Under the pieces are notes generated by a model. The model was not told the origin of the DNA and did not search any database. It was given only the letters and a program-made list of their open reading frames with translations. Positions 52,071 through 61,560 of a DNA stretch of 64,000 nucleotides are shown in pieces (the stretch's first letter is position 1; every line of letters begins with the position of its first letter). The stretch is from Maritalea porphyrae (GTDB taxonomy: Bacteria > Pseudomonadota > Alphaproteobacteria > Rhizobiales > Devosiaceae): contig NZ_JAPWGX010000004.1 of the NCBI RefSeq assembly GCF_027213965.1, forward strand, positions 62,001 through 126,000, read 5' to 3'. The position numbers were made by a program, and so were the translations under genes.

Positions 52071-54272
52071 TCAGGTCCGCTTTTTTGACGGATCATATGC
52101 CAGCAGTCTCAAAGCATTTAGTGTCACCAGGACGGTTGCACCGGTATCAGCCAAAATTGCTATCCAAAGACCAGTGAGCCCGAGCACAGTTGTCACGAGA
52201 AAAATGGCTTTCAAGCCCAGAGCGATGGTAATATTCTGTCTGATATTGTGCATGCCCGCACGAGCCAATCGGATCATTGCTGGCACGTCACTTACACGGT
52301 CCCTAAGGATTGCTGCATCTGCGGTTTCAAGAGCAACATCAGTTCCTGATCCCATTGCGACACCCACAGACGCTTGCTTGAGGGCAGGAGCATCATTGAT
52401 GCCATCACCAATCATCATGACACCGCCTTGGCTGTTCATTGAGCGAATATGTTCGAGCTTATTTTCAGGCAGCAGGCTTGCTCGAAAATCCATCCCTAGG
52501 CTTCCAGCGATTGCCGCAGCAGTTCGCTCATTGTCCCCGGTTAGAATAATGGACTCGATGCCAAGGGACTTAATTTGTGCAATAGCATCAATTGCATCGC
52601 TGCGCGGTTCGTCCCGCATGGCGATCAGTCCAAGTGGCCTATTCTCTCGATAGACCACGACAACAGTTTTCCCTTGCTTTTCATAAGTAGCGGCAACTGC
52701 CACAGTTTCATTATTTATCGCATTGTTAGACTGCGCAAATATTGGACTTGTTACCCACGCAGGCATTCCGTCAACGTTTGCCTGCACACCTTGCCCCATC
52801 AGCGCTTTGGCTCCACTTGTTTTTAGTGGTGCATACCCTTCCATTTCGGCTTTTCGCAAAATTGCGACAGCAAGTGGATGGCTAGAACCTGTTTCTACCC
52901 CAGCCGCGGTCTCCAAAACTTCTTTGTTGGAAACATCGCCAAGTGCAACAATGTCCGTGACCTCCGGGCGGCCATAGGTGAGTGTTCCTGTCTTATCAAA
53001 CGCTATTTGGCTGATTTTAGCGGCGGCTTCAATTACTGCGCCGCCCTTGAATAGCAATCCCTTTTTGGCGCCGGATGAAAGGGCCGAAGCTATAGACGTT
53101 GGCACCGATATAACGAGTGCACACGGACAACCAATGAGTAGCAATGCCAATCCACGGTAAATCCAAGTATTCCAGTCTTCACCAAATGCTAATGGCGGAA
53201 AGAGGATGACCAATGCAGAGGCCACCACAATAGTAGGCATATACCAACGGCTAAACCGATCAATAAATCGTTCCGTTGGCGCACGGGCAGATTCCGCCTC
53301 TTCCACAAGCTGGATAATGCGCGAGATCGTATTGTCTTGCGCTGTTTTTGTGACCTGAATTCGTAGTACAGCTTCGGTGTTGATAGATCCGGCGAAAACA
53401 TCATTCCCAGGAGCTTTGGCTACAGGTATGCTTTCGCCAGTGACCGGGCTTTCGTCCAACCCGCTAAATCCTTCGATAATTTTACCATCAGCTGGCACGC
53501 GGTCACCTGGTCGCACCACCACTATCTCGCCAACTTTCAGGCTTTCAGCTGAAACTTCTCTCGTTAAACCCTCAACCTCGAGTAACGCCGTTTTGGGAAC
53601 AAGCTGAACAAGTGCTCTTATACCATCCCGCGCTTTATTAGCCGCTACACTTTCAAGAAGTTCGCCAACAGCAAAGAGGAACACGACAAGCGCCGCTTCC
53701 TCGGCCGCATCAATAAACAATGCTCCGGTCGCCGCAATCGTCATGAGCATTTCTATGGTAAAAAATTGACCTGTCGTCAGGGCCGCAAATGCTCTGCGCG
53801 CAACTGGTATCAACCCGATCAAGCAAGCAGCGAGGAAACCCCACTTTCCTAGCTCCGTATTGACACTTAAATTAAAAACCCAAGCCAGAATCAGCAAAAT
53901 GCCGGTTCCTATTACCAGACGGCCTTTTGCTGTTTGATGCCATGTTTTTTCTACGTCAATTGGATCCGCATGAGTATGCTTTGACGTATGGTGATTACTA
54001 GCTTGATCCGGTGCTTCGGCTTCATCAAATTTCCCAGCATCCGATCTTCGCCGTTCAATGCCATACCCTAGTTTCTTTACCACATTTTCGATTTTGTCTG
54101 AACTACCTGTATCTAGGTCGAGGTCAAGCTTTAGCTTTTCTGACATAATAGAAACGTTTATTGCGCTAACGCCAGGAAGCCGTTCCACCGCATTGGTAAT
54201 CTTTGAAGCGCACGAACCGCAATCCATGCCTGAAACAGTCCATTCGCAGGCTTCTATGTTTTTCGATGCCAT
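52071..54272 (-). CDS. zntA: Zn/Cd/Pb-type P1B-ATPase (ZntA-like)
   Basis: A 733-residue efflux pump; start ATG 54272 follows GGGGAAAG. The N-terminal HMA domain has GMDCGSCASK (Cys18 and Cys21), then a His-rich linker (NHHTSKHTHADP). The eight-helix core has GCPCALVISVPTSIASAL (CPC metal site), phosphorylation motif DKTGTLT, GDGINDAPALK and KTAILR-like ends. CPC with this context points to Zn2+, Cd2+ or Pb2+ export. A MerR-type promoter lies just upstream. Confidence 0.93.
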   Translation of the reverse strand: MASKNIEACEWTVSGMDCGSCASKITNAVERLPGVSAINVSIMSEKLKLDLDLDTGSSDKIENVVKKLGYGIERRRSDAGKFDEAEAPDQASNHHTSKHTHADPIDVEKTWHQTAKGRLVIGTGILLILAWVFNLSVNTELGKWGFLAACLIGLIPVARRAFAALTTGQFFTIEMLMTIAATGALFIDAAEEAALVVFLFAVGELLESVAANKARDGIRALVQLVPKTALLEVEGLTREVSAESLKVGEIVVVRPGDRVPADGKIIEGFSGLDESPVTGESIPVAKAPGNDVFAGSINTEAVLRIQVTKTAQDNTISRIIQLVEEAESARAPTERFIDRFSRWYMPTIVVASALVILFPPLAFGEDWNTWIYRGLALLLIGCPCALVISVPTSIASALSSGAKKGLLFKGGAVIEAAAKISQIAFDKTGTLTYGRPEVTDIVALGDVSNKEVLETAAGVETGSSHPLAVAILRKAEMEGYAPLKTSGAKALMGQGVQANVDGMPAWVTSPIFAQSNNAINNETVAVAATYEKQGKTVVVVYRENRPLGLIAMRDEPRSDAIDAIAQIKSLGIESIILTGDNERTAAAIAGSLGMDFRASLLPENKLEHIRSMNSQGGVMMIGDGINDAPALKQASVGVAMGSGTDVALETADAAILRDRVSDVPAMIRLARAGMHNIRQNITIALGLKAIFLVTTVLGLTGLWIAILADTGATVLVTLNALRLLAYDPSKKRT

Positions 54273-54306
54273 TGGTTCTTTCCCCGGATTATTTAAGGTA
54301 GAATCA

Positions 54307-54337
54307 CATATACAACCTCTAGTCACTCGAGGTTCAA
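54307..54337 (-). promoter_or_regulatory. MerR-type promoter of the P1B-ATPase gene
   Basis: Minus strand: TTGAAC (-35, 54337-54332), 19-base spacer containing ACCTCGAGTGACTAGAGGT (54333-54315), and TATATG (-10, 54312-54307). The ATG is about 35 bases downstream. The long 19-base spacer over a palindrome is the MerR/CadR/ZntR promoter design. Confidence 0.75.
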
Positions 54338-54522
54338 GCCTAAAGTTTGTTTCGGGAAGACAAACTCACAACCAGTGGCTGCAAAATTGAATACCAAGGC
54401 TACCAAGCTGCATATCGCTATCAAACTCTACGTAGCGAACCATTTAGCAAGCCAGTATTTTGAAGAATTAGTTCGTAGCACCGCCACATTCTACAAAACA
54501 GGAGGGCAATGATGAGCAATCT

Positions 54523-55410
54523 CTAAAATACAATGGCTTCTGCTGGTTTGGCTTTGTGTTCGGGTTCAATGTGAATATGCACTGTACTTCCAACAATCTC
54601 ACGTTTTAATGAAAGTTCAATCCGATCGCAGATTTCATGGGCTTGTACCACTGTCATCTCACCGGGCACTATCAGATGAAACTCGATAAAAATGCGCCGA
54701 CCTGCAAGCCGTGTGCGCACATCGTGCGCTTCAATCGCTCCTTCTGCCTGAGCAGTAATAGTGTTCTGAATAAGCGCTAATTTATCTGGTGAAACGGCTT
54801 CGTCCATCAGGCCGCCAACTGACTCTCTGATAAGTTTCCAACCTGACCAGAGAATGAATATCGCCACACTGGCGGCCATCAACGAGTCGAGAAGCTGCCA
54901 GCCGGTCAAAAAAACCAACCCAACACCAACCAGTACGCCTACCGATGTAAATACATCGCCGAATAGGTGTCTACCATCTGCGACTAAAGCGGGCGACCGC
55001 CACTCCAATCCTCTACGGATCAGAACCCAAGACCAGAATCCGTTCAACACAGACGCAGTTGCTGTTAGCGCTAAACCAGTTGCAGACATGTTCAGAGGCG
55101 TAGGATTGAATGCCCCGCCGTATGCCTCTCGCAGAATGAAAAGCGCGGCAACGACAATCAAAACCCCTTCACCGACAGCTGCGAAATATTCAACTTTCGT
55201 GTGTCCAAATGGATGGTTGTCGTCAGGAGGTGCGGCGCTAATCTTTAATGCGATCACCGCCACACCAGCCGCCGCAATATTTACGATGCTCTCAATGGCA
55301 TCGGAAAACAGGGCAACACTGCCTGTCAACAGATAGGCTAGATACTTTAGTCCAAGAACTACAAAAGCAATCAGAATGCTGCAATACGCCAATTTTACGG
55401 TTTTGTGCAA
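54523..55410 (-). CDS. Cation diffusion facilitator (CDF) exporter 1
   Basis: A transporter of about 295 residues. TTG 55410 (LHKTVKLAYC) is preferred because AGGAG lies 8 bases upstream; GTG 55431 is the alternative. Membrane segments carry SDAIESIVNIAAAG and HLFGDVFTSVG. A His/Asp-rich PPDDNHPFGHTKVEYF and a C-terminal cytosolic domain (VVQAHEICDRIELSLKREIVGSTVHIHIEP) are typical. Likely Zn2+ or Fe2+/Cd2+ exporter; no MerR-type site was found upstream. Confidence 0.88.
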   Translation of the reverse strand: MHKTVKLAYCSILIAFVVLGLKYLAYLLTGSVALFSDAIESIVNIAAAGVAVIALKISAAPPDDNHPFGHTKVEYFAAVGEGVLIVVAALFILREAYGGAFNPTPLNMSATGLALTATASVLNGFWSWVLIRRGLEWRSPALVADGRHLFGDVFTSVGVLVGVGLVFLTGWQLLDSLMAASVAIFILWSGWKLIRESVGGLMDEAVSPDKLALIQNTITAQAEGAIEAHDVRTRLAGRRIFIEFHLIVPGEMTVVQAHEICDRIELSLKREIVGSTVHIHIEPEHKAKPAEAIVF

Positions 55411-55604
55411 ATGGAAGGCTCCTAGAACCACCTAGTGAATCGAGAACACAACTATGCTTCCGAGTAACCCATAAGATGCTTTGCTGCAATGACTTGAAAG
55501 CATTAGCTCGTCGTGGAAAATGGTTGGCGCCCCAGTATTTCGGCTTAAACACTTTGCCTTTCTAATTAGCCCTCTACGACGCTGGGTGAAAATTCTGAAG
55601 GGGC

Positions 55605-55635
55605 TTGATCCTCTAGTGGCTAGAGGGATTATGTT
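55605..55635 (+). promoter_or_regulatory. MerR-type promoter of the second CDF/GH3 unit
   Basis: TTGATC (-35, 55605-55610), a 19-base spacer with CCTCTAGTGGCTAGAGG (55610-55626), and TATGTT (-10, 55630-55635). The CDF start is 33 bases past the -10. The palindrome is almost the same as at 59071-59087 and 54315-54333, and close to known CadR/PbrR operators. Confidence 0.8.
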
Positions 55636-55667
55636 ACCCCAAATTTGTTGTTTAGAGGAAGTAAGTC

Positions 55668-56594
55668 ATGTCTCACGATGCCAGTCACGCCCACATTGAT
55701 CCCAAGTCCGGCGACCGCCGTGTTACTATTGCCATTTGGGCAAATGCACTTCTAACAGTCGCGCAGATTGTCGGCGGTATATTTGCTGGCAGTTTGGCTT
55801 TGATTGCTGACGCGTTGCATAACTTTTCGGACATGGCCGCGCTCCTAATCGCCTTTGCCGCGCGAAAAATCTCACGAAGGCCGGCGAACAAACACATGAG
55901 TTTCGGATATGAACGGATAGAGGTAGTTGCTGCGTTGGTAAACTACACCACGCTCATTCTGGTCGGCGTGTTTTTGATTTATGAAGGCAGTATGCGCATG
56001 GTCGACCCCCCGCAAGTTCAAGGGTGGACAGTTGTGATTTTGGCATCAATTGCGCTTGGCGTTGATACGCTGACGGCTCTGCTCACCTATTCGATGCAAA
56101 AGGGTAGCGTAAATATTCGGGCTTTGTTTTTGCACAACCTTAGCGATGCACTGGCTTCCTTGGCAGTCATTGTCGCCGGTACGCTGATCATCCTTTACGA
56201 CATGTGGTGGATAGACCCCGCGATAACAATCGGCATAGCGGTGTATATTCTGTATTTGTCGATAACCGAGATTGGTGGACCAATCCGAACGCTTATGCTC
56301 GCTAGCCCAACAAACATTGACAGTGACAAAATCACGGAGGCTGTCCGCGACACCGATGGAGTAATTGACGTCCATCACGTGCATTCCTGGCAGATGCAGG
56401 AAAACACTCCTGCCTTTGATTGTCACGTAATCGTTGCGGCTAGTATTTGGGAGCAAGTTGAGGATTTGAAGGTGAGGATCAAGCAACGGCTAAAACGTGA
56501 GTTTGGCATCAACCATTCGAGTCTTGAGTTCGAACACGAAGATAGAGCTTGCGAAAACGCCGAACTCTATGGGCATGGAACCATACAAGACTAA
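55668..56594 (+). CDS. Cation diffusion facilitator (CDF) exporter 2 (CzcD-like)
   Basis: A 308-residue transporter with six membrane segments. LIADALHNFSDMAALLIAF and LFLHNLSDALASLAVI hold the metal-site Asp/His (HNxSD). HMSFGYERIEVV follows the second helix. The C-terminal cytosolic domain ends VDIHHVHSWQMQE-like (VIDVHHVHSWQMQEN). It starts with a His-containing SHDASHAHIDPK stretch. It is the first gene after the MerR-type promoter; the GH3-family gene follows after 93 bases. Confidence 0.92.
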   Translation: MSHDASHAHIDPKSGDRRVTIAIWANALLTVAQIVGGIFAGSLALIADALHNFSDMAALLIAFAARKISRRPANKHMSFGYERIEVVAALVNYTTLILVGVFLIYEGSMRMVDPPQVQGWTVVILASIALGVDTLTALLTYSMQKGSVNIRALFLHNLSDALASLAVIVAGTLIILYDMWWIDPAITIGIAVYILYLSITEIGGPIRTLMLASPTNIDSDKITEAVRDTDGVIDVHHVHSWQMQENTPAFDCHVIVAASIWEQVEDLKVRIKQRLKREFGINHSSLEFEHEDRACENAELYGHGTIQD

Positions 56595-56687
56595 CCGGCG
56601 AAGCAGGCTCATCAAACCTTTCAATGCTCGGGGCGTCGAAGGTCCGGTGGAATGTATAAAGAAATAAACATCAGAGGAGTTTAGAAC

Positions 56688-58244
56688 GTGTCTTACAAAA
56701 TCTCTGGTTGGATCGCCAACGCATTGCTAGGATACGCAGCAAGGAAGCCGAACCCGACATTTGAAAAGTGTGTCGAAACACAAAAAGAGTTGCTTCTTTC
56801 GCTTGTTGGCAAAGCAAGTCGAACGCGGTTTGGAGTTGACCACGACTTTGCTGACATTAAAGATGTCACGCAATTTCAAGCCCTGGTTCCAATGCGCGAC
56901 TATTCCGAATTTTGGGAAAAATATTGGAGCAAGACATTCCCAATTCTTGATGACGTCACATGGCCGGGTCGCATCCCATATTTTGCTAAGACGTCGGGAA
57001 CAACGACGGGGAAAAGCAAATTCTTGCCATGTTCACTGGACAGGGTCAGCGCTGACAATAAGGCTGGATTACAGGTTATAATTGAACATCTCCGATCAAG
57101 ACCCAAAAGCAAAGCAATGTTTGGTCGCTATTTCATGTTTGCTGGGAGCCCCAATTTGGAGAATCTCGGCGACGGTATTTATGCAGGAGAACTCAGCGGT
57201 ATCTCTGCCAACGAGCGACCTTTTTGGGCAGGCTCTAGTCGCTATTATCCGCCTAATGCTTTGGCACAAATCACAGACTGGAACGAAAAGGTTCGCTTGC
57301 TATCAAAAGATTGTTTAGACAAGAACATTCGGGCCATTAGTGGGTTGCCTTCTTGGTTAAAACTATTGCTTGTGCGTGTTTTCGAAAATGCGCCTGAACG
57401 CAGGCAGCAGCTTCGAGAGTTTTTTCCTGACTTGGAATTGATTGTTCACGGCGGCATGAGTTTCGATCCGTATAGAAACTTCTTCAACCAAATTAATGAA
57501 CACGAGCATGTCGACTTTCGAGAGATTTATGCGGCAAGCGAAGGCTTTTTTGGTGTCTCGGACCAAATTCCAGAAGAAGGTATGCGGCTAATCTCCGACA
57601 GTGGCGTGTTTTATGAGTTTGTGCGTCTGGACGAGTTTTACTTGCCTAACCCAAGGCGGTACTGGCTGCAAAATATTCAAAATGGTGTTGACTACGCTTT
57701 GATTGTTTCGACCTGCGCAGGGCTTTGGAGTTATGTAGTTGGCGACGTCATAAAATTTACAAACAAAGACAAACTGCGTTTTAAATTCAGTGGTCGTCTT
57801 TCTCAGACGCTTTCGACATTTGGAGAGAAAGTCCTCAACGAGGAAATAGAGCAAGCTGTTTCCACAGCTGCGTCTAGCCTTGGATACAACATCGATGATT
57901 TTTGTGTCTATTCAGCCTTCGTTGATGATAAAAAATCGATTGGCCGCTACCAATTCTTTATTGAAACAGACACCACTGATAACCAAGCAATCAAGCTTTT
58001 GGCAGAGTCTATCGACGACTATTTGAAGAAAACAAATTCTGGGTATGACACAAGACGCAAAAATAACTTGGGTATTGTTGAGCCTGTCGTGAACTTGATG
58101 CGCAAAGGGACGTTCGAATTTTGGATGTCTTCCAAAGGCAAAGCCGGCGGACAGCATAAAGTACCTAGGATAATCAACATGCAGCAGTCCGCAGAGCTCC
58201 AGTCATTGGCACAAACCCGACAAACTTCGGCGTCCGGCATCTAG
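56688..58244 (+). CDS. GH3-family acyl-adenylating enzyme
   Basis: A 518-residue protein. YFAKTSGTTTGKSKFLP (102-114) is the ATP/AMP motif, and YAASEGFFGV plus SYVVGDVIKFTNKDKLRFKFSGR are conserved in GH3 (auxin-responsive promoter) proteins. The plant enzymes join amino acids to carboxylic acids such as auxin and jasmonate through an acyl-AMP. The bacterial substrate is unknown. The 93-base gap after the CDF gene, with no promoter noted, suggests co-transcription under MerR-type control; GH3 enzymes in metal regulons are unusual. Confidence 0.88.
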   Translation: MSYKISGWIANALLGYAARKPNPTFEKCVETQKELLLSLVGKASRTRFGVDHDFADIKDVTQFQALVPMRDYSEFWEKYWSKTFPILDDVTWPGRIPYFAKTSGTTTGKSKFLPCSLDRVSADNKAGLQVIIEHLRSRPKSKAMFGRYFMFAGSPNLENLGDGIYAGELSGISANERPFWAGSSRYYPPNALAQITDWNEKVRLLSKDCLDKNIRAISGLPSWLKLLLVRVFENAPERRQQLREFFPDLELIVHGGMSFDPYRNFFNQINEHEHVDFREIYAASEGFFGVSDQIPEEGMRLISDSGVFYEFVRLDEFYLPNPRRYWLQNIQNGVDYALIVSTCAGLWSYVVGDVIKFTNKDKLRFKFSGRLSQTLSTFGEKVLNEEIEQAVSTAASSLGYNIDDFCVYSAFVDDKKSIGRYQFFIETDTTDNQAIKLLAESIDDYLKKTNSGYDTRRKNNLGIVEPVVNLMRKGTFEFWMSSKGKAGGQHKVPRIINMQQSAELQSLAQTRQTSASGI

Positions 58245-58272
58245 CTATCAAAACTATATGCCGGAAGCTCGC

Positions 58273-59019
58273 CTACAACACCACCTGTTCGAAGCTTTCT
58301 TCGCTTGCTGGAATAGCAGGTACGTTGCCAGTTCTTATTTTTTCGACACGTCTATTCATCCAGTGCCGAACAATTCCATTATAAAGCAGACCACGCCAAC
58401 CTGTTAGCTGCTTGTGATCTGCATAAAGATCGTCCGGCGCGTCGAACACGCCAAAATCTTGGTTTATGCCGGTTTTCTGTATGAAAGTGTCTTTACCTTT
58501 CCATTCGACATCAGGGCTTTGCAGACAGTCTGTGCCTGCGCCGTATGCGCATAAGCTGTTTTGCCCGGGGAATTCTCGCTGAAGTGCATCAAGAACCAAT
58601 TGATCTAAAATGAACCCCTCTAGTTTTATCCACTTTTCTTCAAAAAGCACCTCAACCCACGAGTGCAATATGTTCTCTGGCACGATGGGGTAAAACAATT
58701 CGGGAACAACGCCTCGTTGAAGGCTCTTGTGAATGGTGAAGCCACGAAACTTGCATGGTATGTCAAGGCCACGCAGAAGGGCCATCAACAAAGTCGTCTT
58801 AGTATTACACTGACCAATCCCATCACTTAGAACATGCGAAGCAGGAATATCGTCTGACGAATTGTAGCCGAACTTTATCTCATTACGCACGAAGTCATAG
58901 GCAGCACCAATTTGATCATACGGGTCCAAGTCTCTCCATCCGCGGGCATCAATAAGGTCTTGGAGAACTCTAGAGTTGAAGTCCAATATCGGTGTTTCTG
59001 TAAGATATTTCTCAGTCAT
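58273..59019 (-). CDS. Transglutaminase-like protein in the metal regulon
   Basis: A 248-residue protein from ATG 59019 (GTG 59031 possible). It has a transglutaminase core: SDGIGQCNTKTTLLMALLRG (Cys about 71), ENILHSWVEVLF (His about 119), and EKWIKLEGFILD, where the third catalytic residue would be. No signal peptide is seen, so it is predicted cytoplasmic. It is convergent with the GH3 gene and has its own MerR-type promoter. Together with GH3 it may make or modify a peptide-like or amide product; function unknown. Confidence 0.8.
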   Translation of the reverse strand: MTEKYLTETPILDFNSRVLQDLIDARGWRDLDPYDQIGAAYDFVRNEIKFGYNSSDDIPASHVLSDGIGQCNTKTTLLMALLRGLDIPCKFRGFTIHKSLQRGVVPELFYPIVPENILHSWVEVLFEEKWIKLEGFILDQLVLDALQREFPGQNSLCAYGAGTDCLQSPDVEWKGKDTFIQKTGINQDFGVFDAPDDLYADHKQLTGWRGLLYNGIVRHWMNRRVEKIRTGNVPAIPASEESFEQVVL

Positions 59020-59061
59020 TTTCCAGTCCACATCACGTTACAAAACTTTATCAACTAGCAC

Positions 59062-59092
59062 AGCGTAATACCTCTAGCCACTAGAGGGTCAA
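59062..59092 (-). promoter_or_regulatory. MerR-type promoter of the transglutaminase-like gene
   Basis: Minus strand: TTGACC (59092-59087), a 19-base spacer with CCTCTAGTGGCTAGAGG (59087-59071), and TACGCT (59067-59062). The palindrome is identical to the one upstream of the CDF at 55668. The gene starts about 40 bases downstream. Confidence 0.78.
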
Positions 59093-59149
59093 GACCATTT
59101 TTCGAGTGCAGGCTTGCTCAATGTTCCCTTGGTCCGGGGTTCACTATCG

Positions 59150-60713
59150 GCAGCTTTGGGCTTATTCTGTTGAAAAACTCTTCTTGATTATGTGGCGTCT
59201 TGCTGATTCAATTTCCTTGTTGATCATGGGGAATTTGAACGATGATGGGACCGCGTAAAGAAGCACAGTCCGCGCTGTTTTATGAGTTTTGTTTAGAAGA
59301 TAATGTGCCTGACGAGCACTTGTTACGCTGCATCGAGGCTATCATTGATTTGTCGAGTTTACGTCAGCACCTTGCGCCTCATTACAGTTCAACCGGACGC
59401 CCTTCGATCGATCCTGAACTGATGATCCGTATCCTGCTGATCGGCTACTTGATGGGCATTCGTTCTGAGCGACGGCTTTGTGATGAAGTGCATTTGAACC
59501 TGGCCTATCGCTGGTTTTGTAAGTTGGATTTGACCGATGAGGTTCCAGACCATTCTACCTTTTCGAAGAACCGACATGGCCGCTTTCGTGACAGCGAGCT
59601 GTTGCTGCATGTGTTTGAGAATGTCGTTGCTCAATGCATTGAGTTTGGTTTGGCTAGCGGCGAACGTTTGGCAGCCGATGCCAGCATAATTGCTGCAGAC
59701 GCAAATCGCCAAAATTCTTCTCTGCAAGAAGATTGGGACCCTGAGACCATTGATCCGACATCTGCCCCACGAGCCGTTCGGGAATATCTCGAGACGCTTG
59801 ATGATGCCGCTTTTGGCGCAGCCAGCCCTGTAAAACCCAAATACACTTCGCATTCAGATCCTGCAGCTCAATGGACTGGTGCACGCGGCGGGTCAGCTTA
59901 TTTTGCATATTCCGCCAATTACCTTCTTGATACAGACAATGCGATCATCCTGGACGTCGATGCTACGCGGTCCATACGGCAGGCCGAGGTCAGGTCTGTT
60001 CAGATCATGATTGATCGACTGAAACGCAAGCACGATATGAAACCGGAGCGATTGATCGCTGACACGGCCTATGGAACTGGTCCTATGTTGGAATGGTTGG
60101 TTGTTGAGCGCGGAATTGCGCCACATATCCCTGTCTTTGACAAGTCAGGTCGCAAGGATGGAACGTTTGAACGGGCTGACTTCACCTTCGATGAACAAGG
60201 TGATCGTTACATCTGTCCAGCCGACAAAGAGCACAAGCAACATCTTCGAGCCTTCACTACACCAAGATCAGGTCCAAACAAAGATGCAACCCTTCGGTAT
60301 CGTGCACAAAAGTCTGACTGTGATGCCTGCGCACTAAAACCAAAATGCTGCCCCAAACAAGCAGCACGTAAAGTCACAAGAACAGTCTTTGAAAACTCAC
60401 GCAATGAAGCACGCCGTTTAGCTCAAACGCATCAATATGCTATCTCGCGAAAACTGAGAAAGAAAGTCGAGATGTCGTTTGCCCATCTCAAGCGAATACA
60501 CGGCCTAAGCCGGCTCCGATTACGTGGGCCATGTGGTGCAAATGATGAGTTCCTCCTCGCTGCAACCGCTCAGAACCTCAAAAAACTAGCAAAATGGGCA
60601 ACAAACCCAATGCCAATACGAAGCCCCGTGTAAATCGGCAGTGAACAACACTTATCTGTATTCTGAGAATGCAAAACTGAGCGAGTTTTTCAACGGAATA
60701 GGCTCAAAGCGGC
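59150..60713 (+). mobile_element. IS1182-family-like insertion sequence
   Basis: Bounded by imperfect 31-base inverted repeats, GCAGCTTTGGGCTTATTCTG... (59150-59180) and its partner at 60713-60683; both end GTTGAAAAACTC. It contains one transposase gene. It lies between the MerR-type operator at 59071 and the inverted ISNCY-like repeat at 60979. A target duplication is not evident by eye. Confidence 0.78.
59242..60633 (+). CDS. IS1182/IS5-like transposase
   Basis: A 463-residue transposase. DUF772 N-terminus (HLAPHYSSTGRPSIDPELMIRILLIGYLMGIRSERRLCDEVHLNLAYRWFC) precedes a DDE core: ERLAADASIIAADAN (Asp), ERLIADTAYGTGPMLEWL (Asp), KKVEMSFAHLKRIHGLSRLR (Glu). Four Cys (CDACALKPKCCPKQ) lie between, as in IS1182 members. 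The reading frame is intact. Confidence 0.9.
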   Translation: MMGPRKEAQSALFYEFCLEDNVPDEHLLRCIEAIIDLSSLRQHLAPHYSSTGRPSIDPELMIRILLIGYLMGIRSERRLCDEVHLNLAYRWFCKLDLTDEVPDHSTFSKNRHGRFRDSELLLHVFENVVAQCIEFGLASGERLAADASIIAADANRQNSSLQEDWDPETIDPTSAPRAVREYLETLDDAAFGAASPVKPKYTSHSDPAAQWTGARGGSAYFAYSANYLLDTDNAIILDVDATRSIRQAEVRSVQIMIDRLKRKHDMKPERLIADTAYGTGPMLEWLVVERGIAPHIPVFDKSGRKDGTFERADFTFDEQGDRYICPADKEHKQHLRAFTTPRSGPNKDATLRYRAQKSDCDACALKPKCCPKQAARKVTRTVFENSRNEARRLAQTHQYAISRKLRKKVEMSFAHLKRIHGLSRLRLRGPCGANDEFLLAATAQNLKKLAKWATNPMPIRSPV

Positions 60714-61560
60714 GGTTGACGGCAATAAAGAATTGAGCACATTCACCTGGGGACTAAGATAGATACCCGAAGTGAAAGCACCAAAAAAAGGAAACTACAG
60801 CGCTTCTATCATTTATGGACTAGAATCGCCGTATGCACGAGATTTTCCAAAATCACTTTGTTCTGGAAATTCTATACATTTCCGCCGTTTATGCTATGTT
60901 TTCTGAGGTTTTGCCCCATTGGCTTTGACTCTTACGGTCCAGCCAATGTCCGCCAAGTAGGTGCCCTCCTAACTGGAGTGAGACATCTCTAAATAGCCAA
61001 CCCAGAGCCATTTCTATTTAGCTTTGACACGGAGTGCGGTCCGATGCGCATAGGCGGTGTTTGGAATAAATTCAACTACCTATAGTTGTTGGGCGTGTGA
61101 TTGGGGCTAACGGCAACTGAGTGACTTCGCATGGCCGTGTAGCGCAAAACTTGTTCTTCTGTTTTTATCAATCGTTTGACGCGTGGGAAAGCTAAAGCAG
61201 TTATTGGATTCCATCGTTTTGCAGGGCTAGCAATCGAACTGTCTGAGCCCATCTCAGACCTCAAAATTTTGATGCTTAAGTGCCGCTATGTGCGAGAAGT
61301 GGCATAGAGGAACACATTCAAGTTCTAATCCCACGCTCGTATACTAGCTATTCTAGTGCCTTACTCGGCAATTTCAAATCGAATGCTTTGCTGAGTGGCA
61401 TGATTGGAACAATTTTTGGCAATAATCGAAGACTTTCCGGTCAGATAAATGCTGGCGTTTTGCTTTTCACCCAATACGAAAATGCAGATATTGGAAGACC
61501 CATTGTCTTGGGCAAACAGATTTCGTGGACTTTGGGCACAAACCGTATGGCGAGAGTATA
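60714..61560. other. Intergenic region with an inverted ISNCY-like end
   Basis: No gene is called; a 93-codon plus frame at 61280 and a 62-codon minus frame at 61076 lack support. The main visible feature is TGAGACATCTCTAAATAGCC at 60979-60998. Confidence 0.45.
60979..60998 (-). repeat. Inverted copy of the ISNCY-like left end
   Basis: TGAGACATCTCTAAATAGCC is the reverse complement of GGCTATTTAGAGATGTCTCA, matching 40276-40296 at all but about three positions. No transposase remnant is seen next to it. It could be the missing right end of the element at 40.3 kb or a relic of a second copy. Confidence 0.6.
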
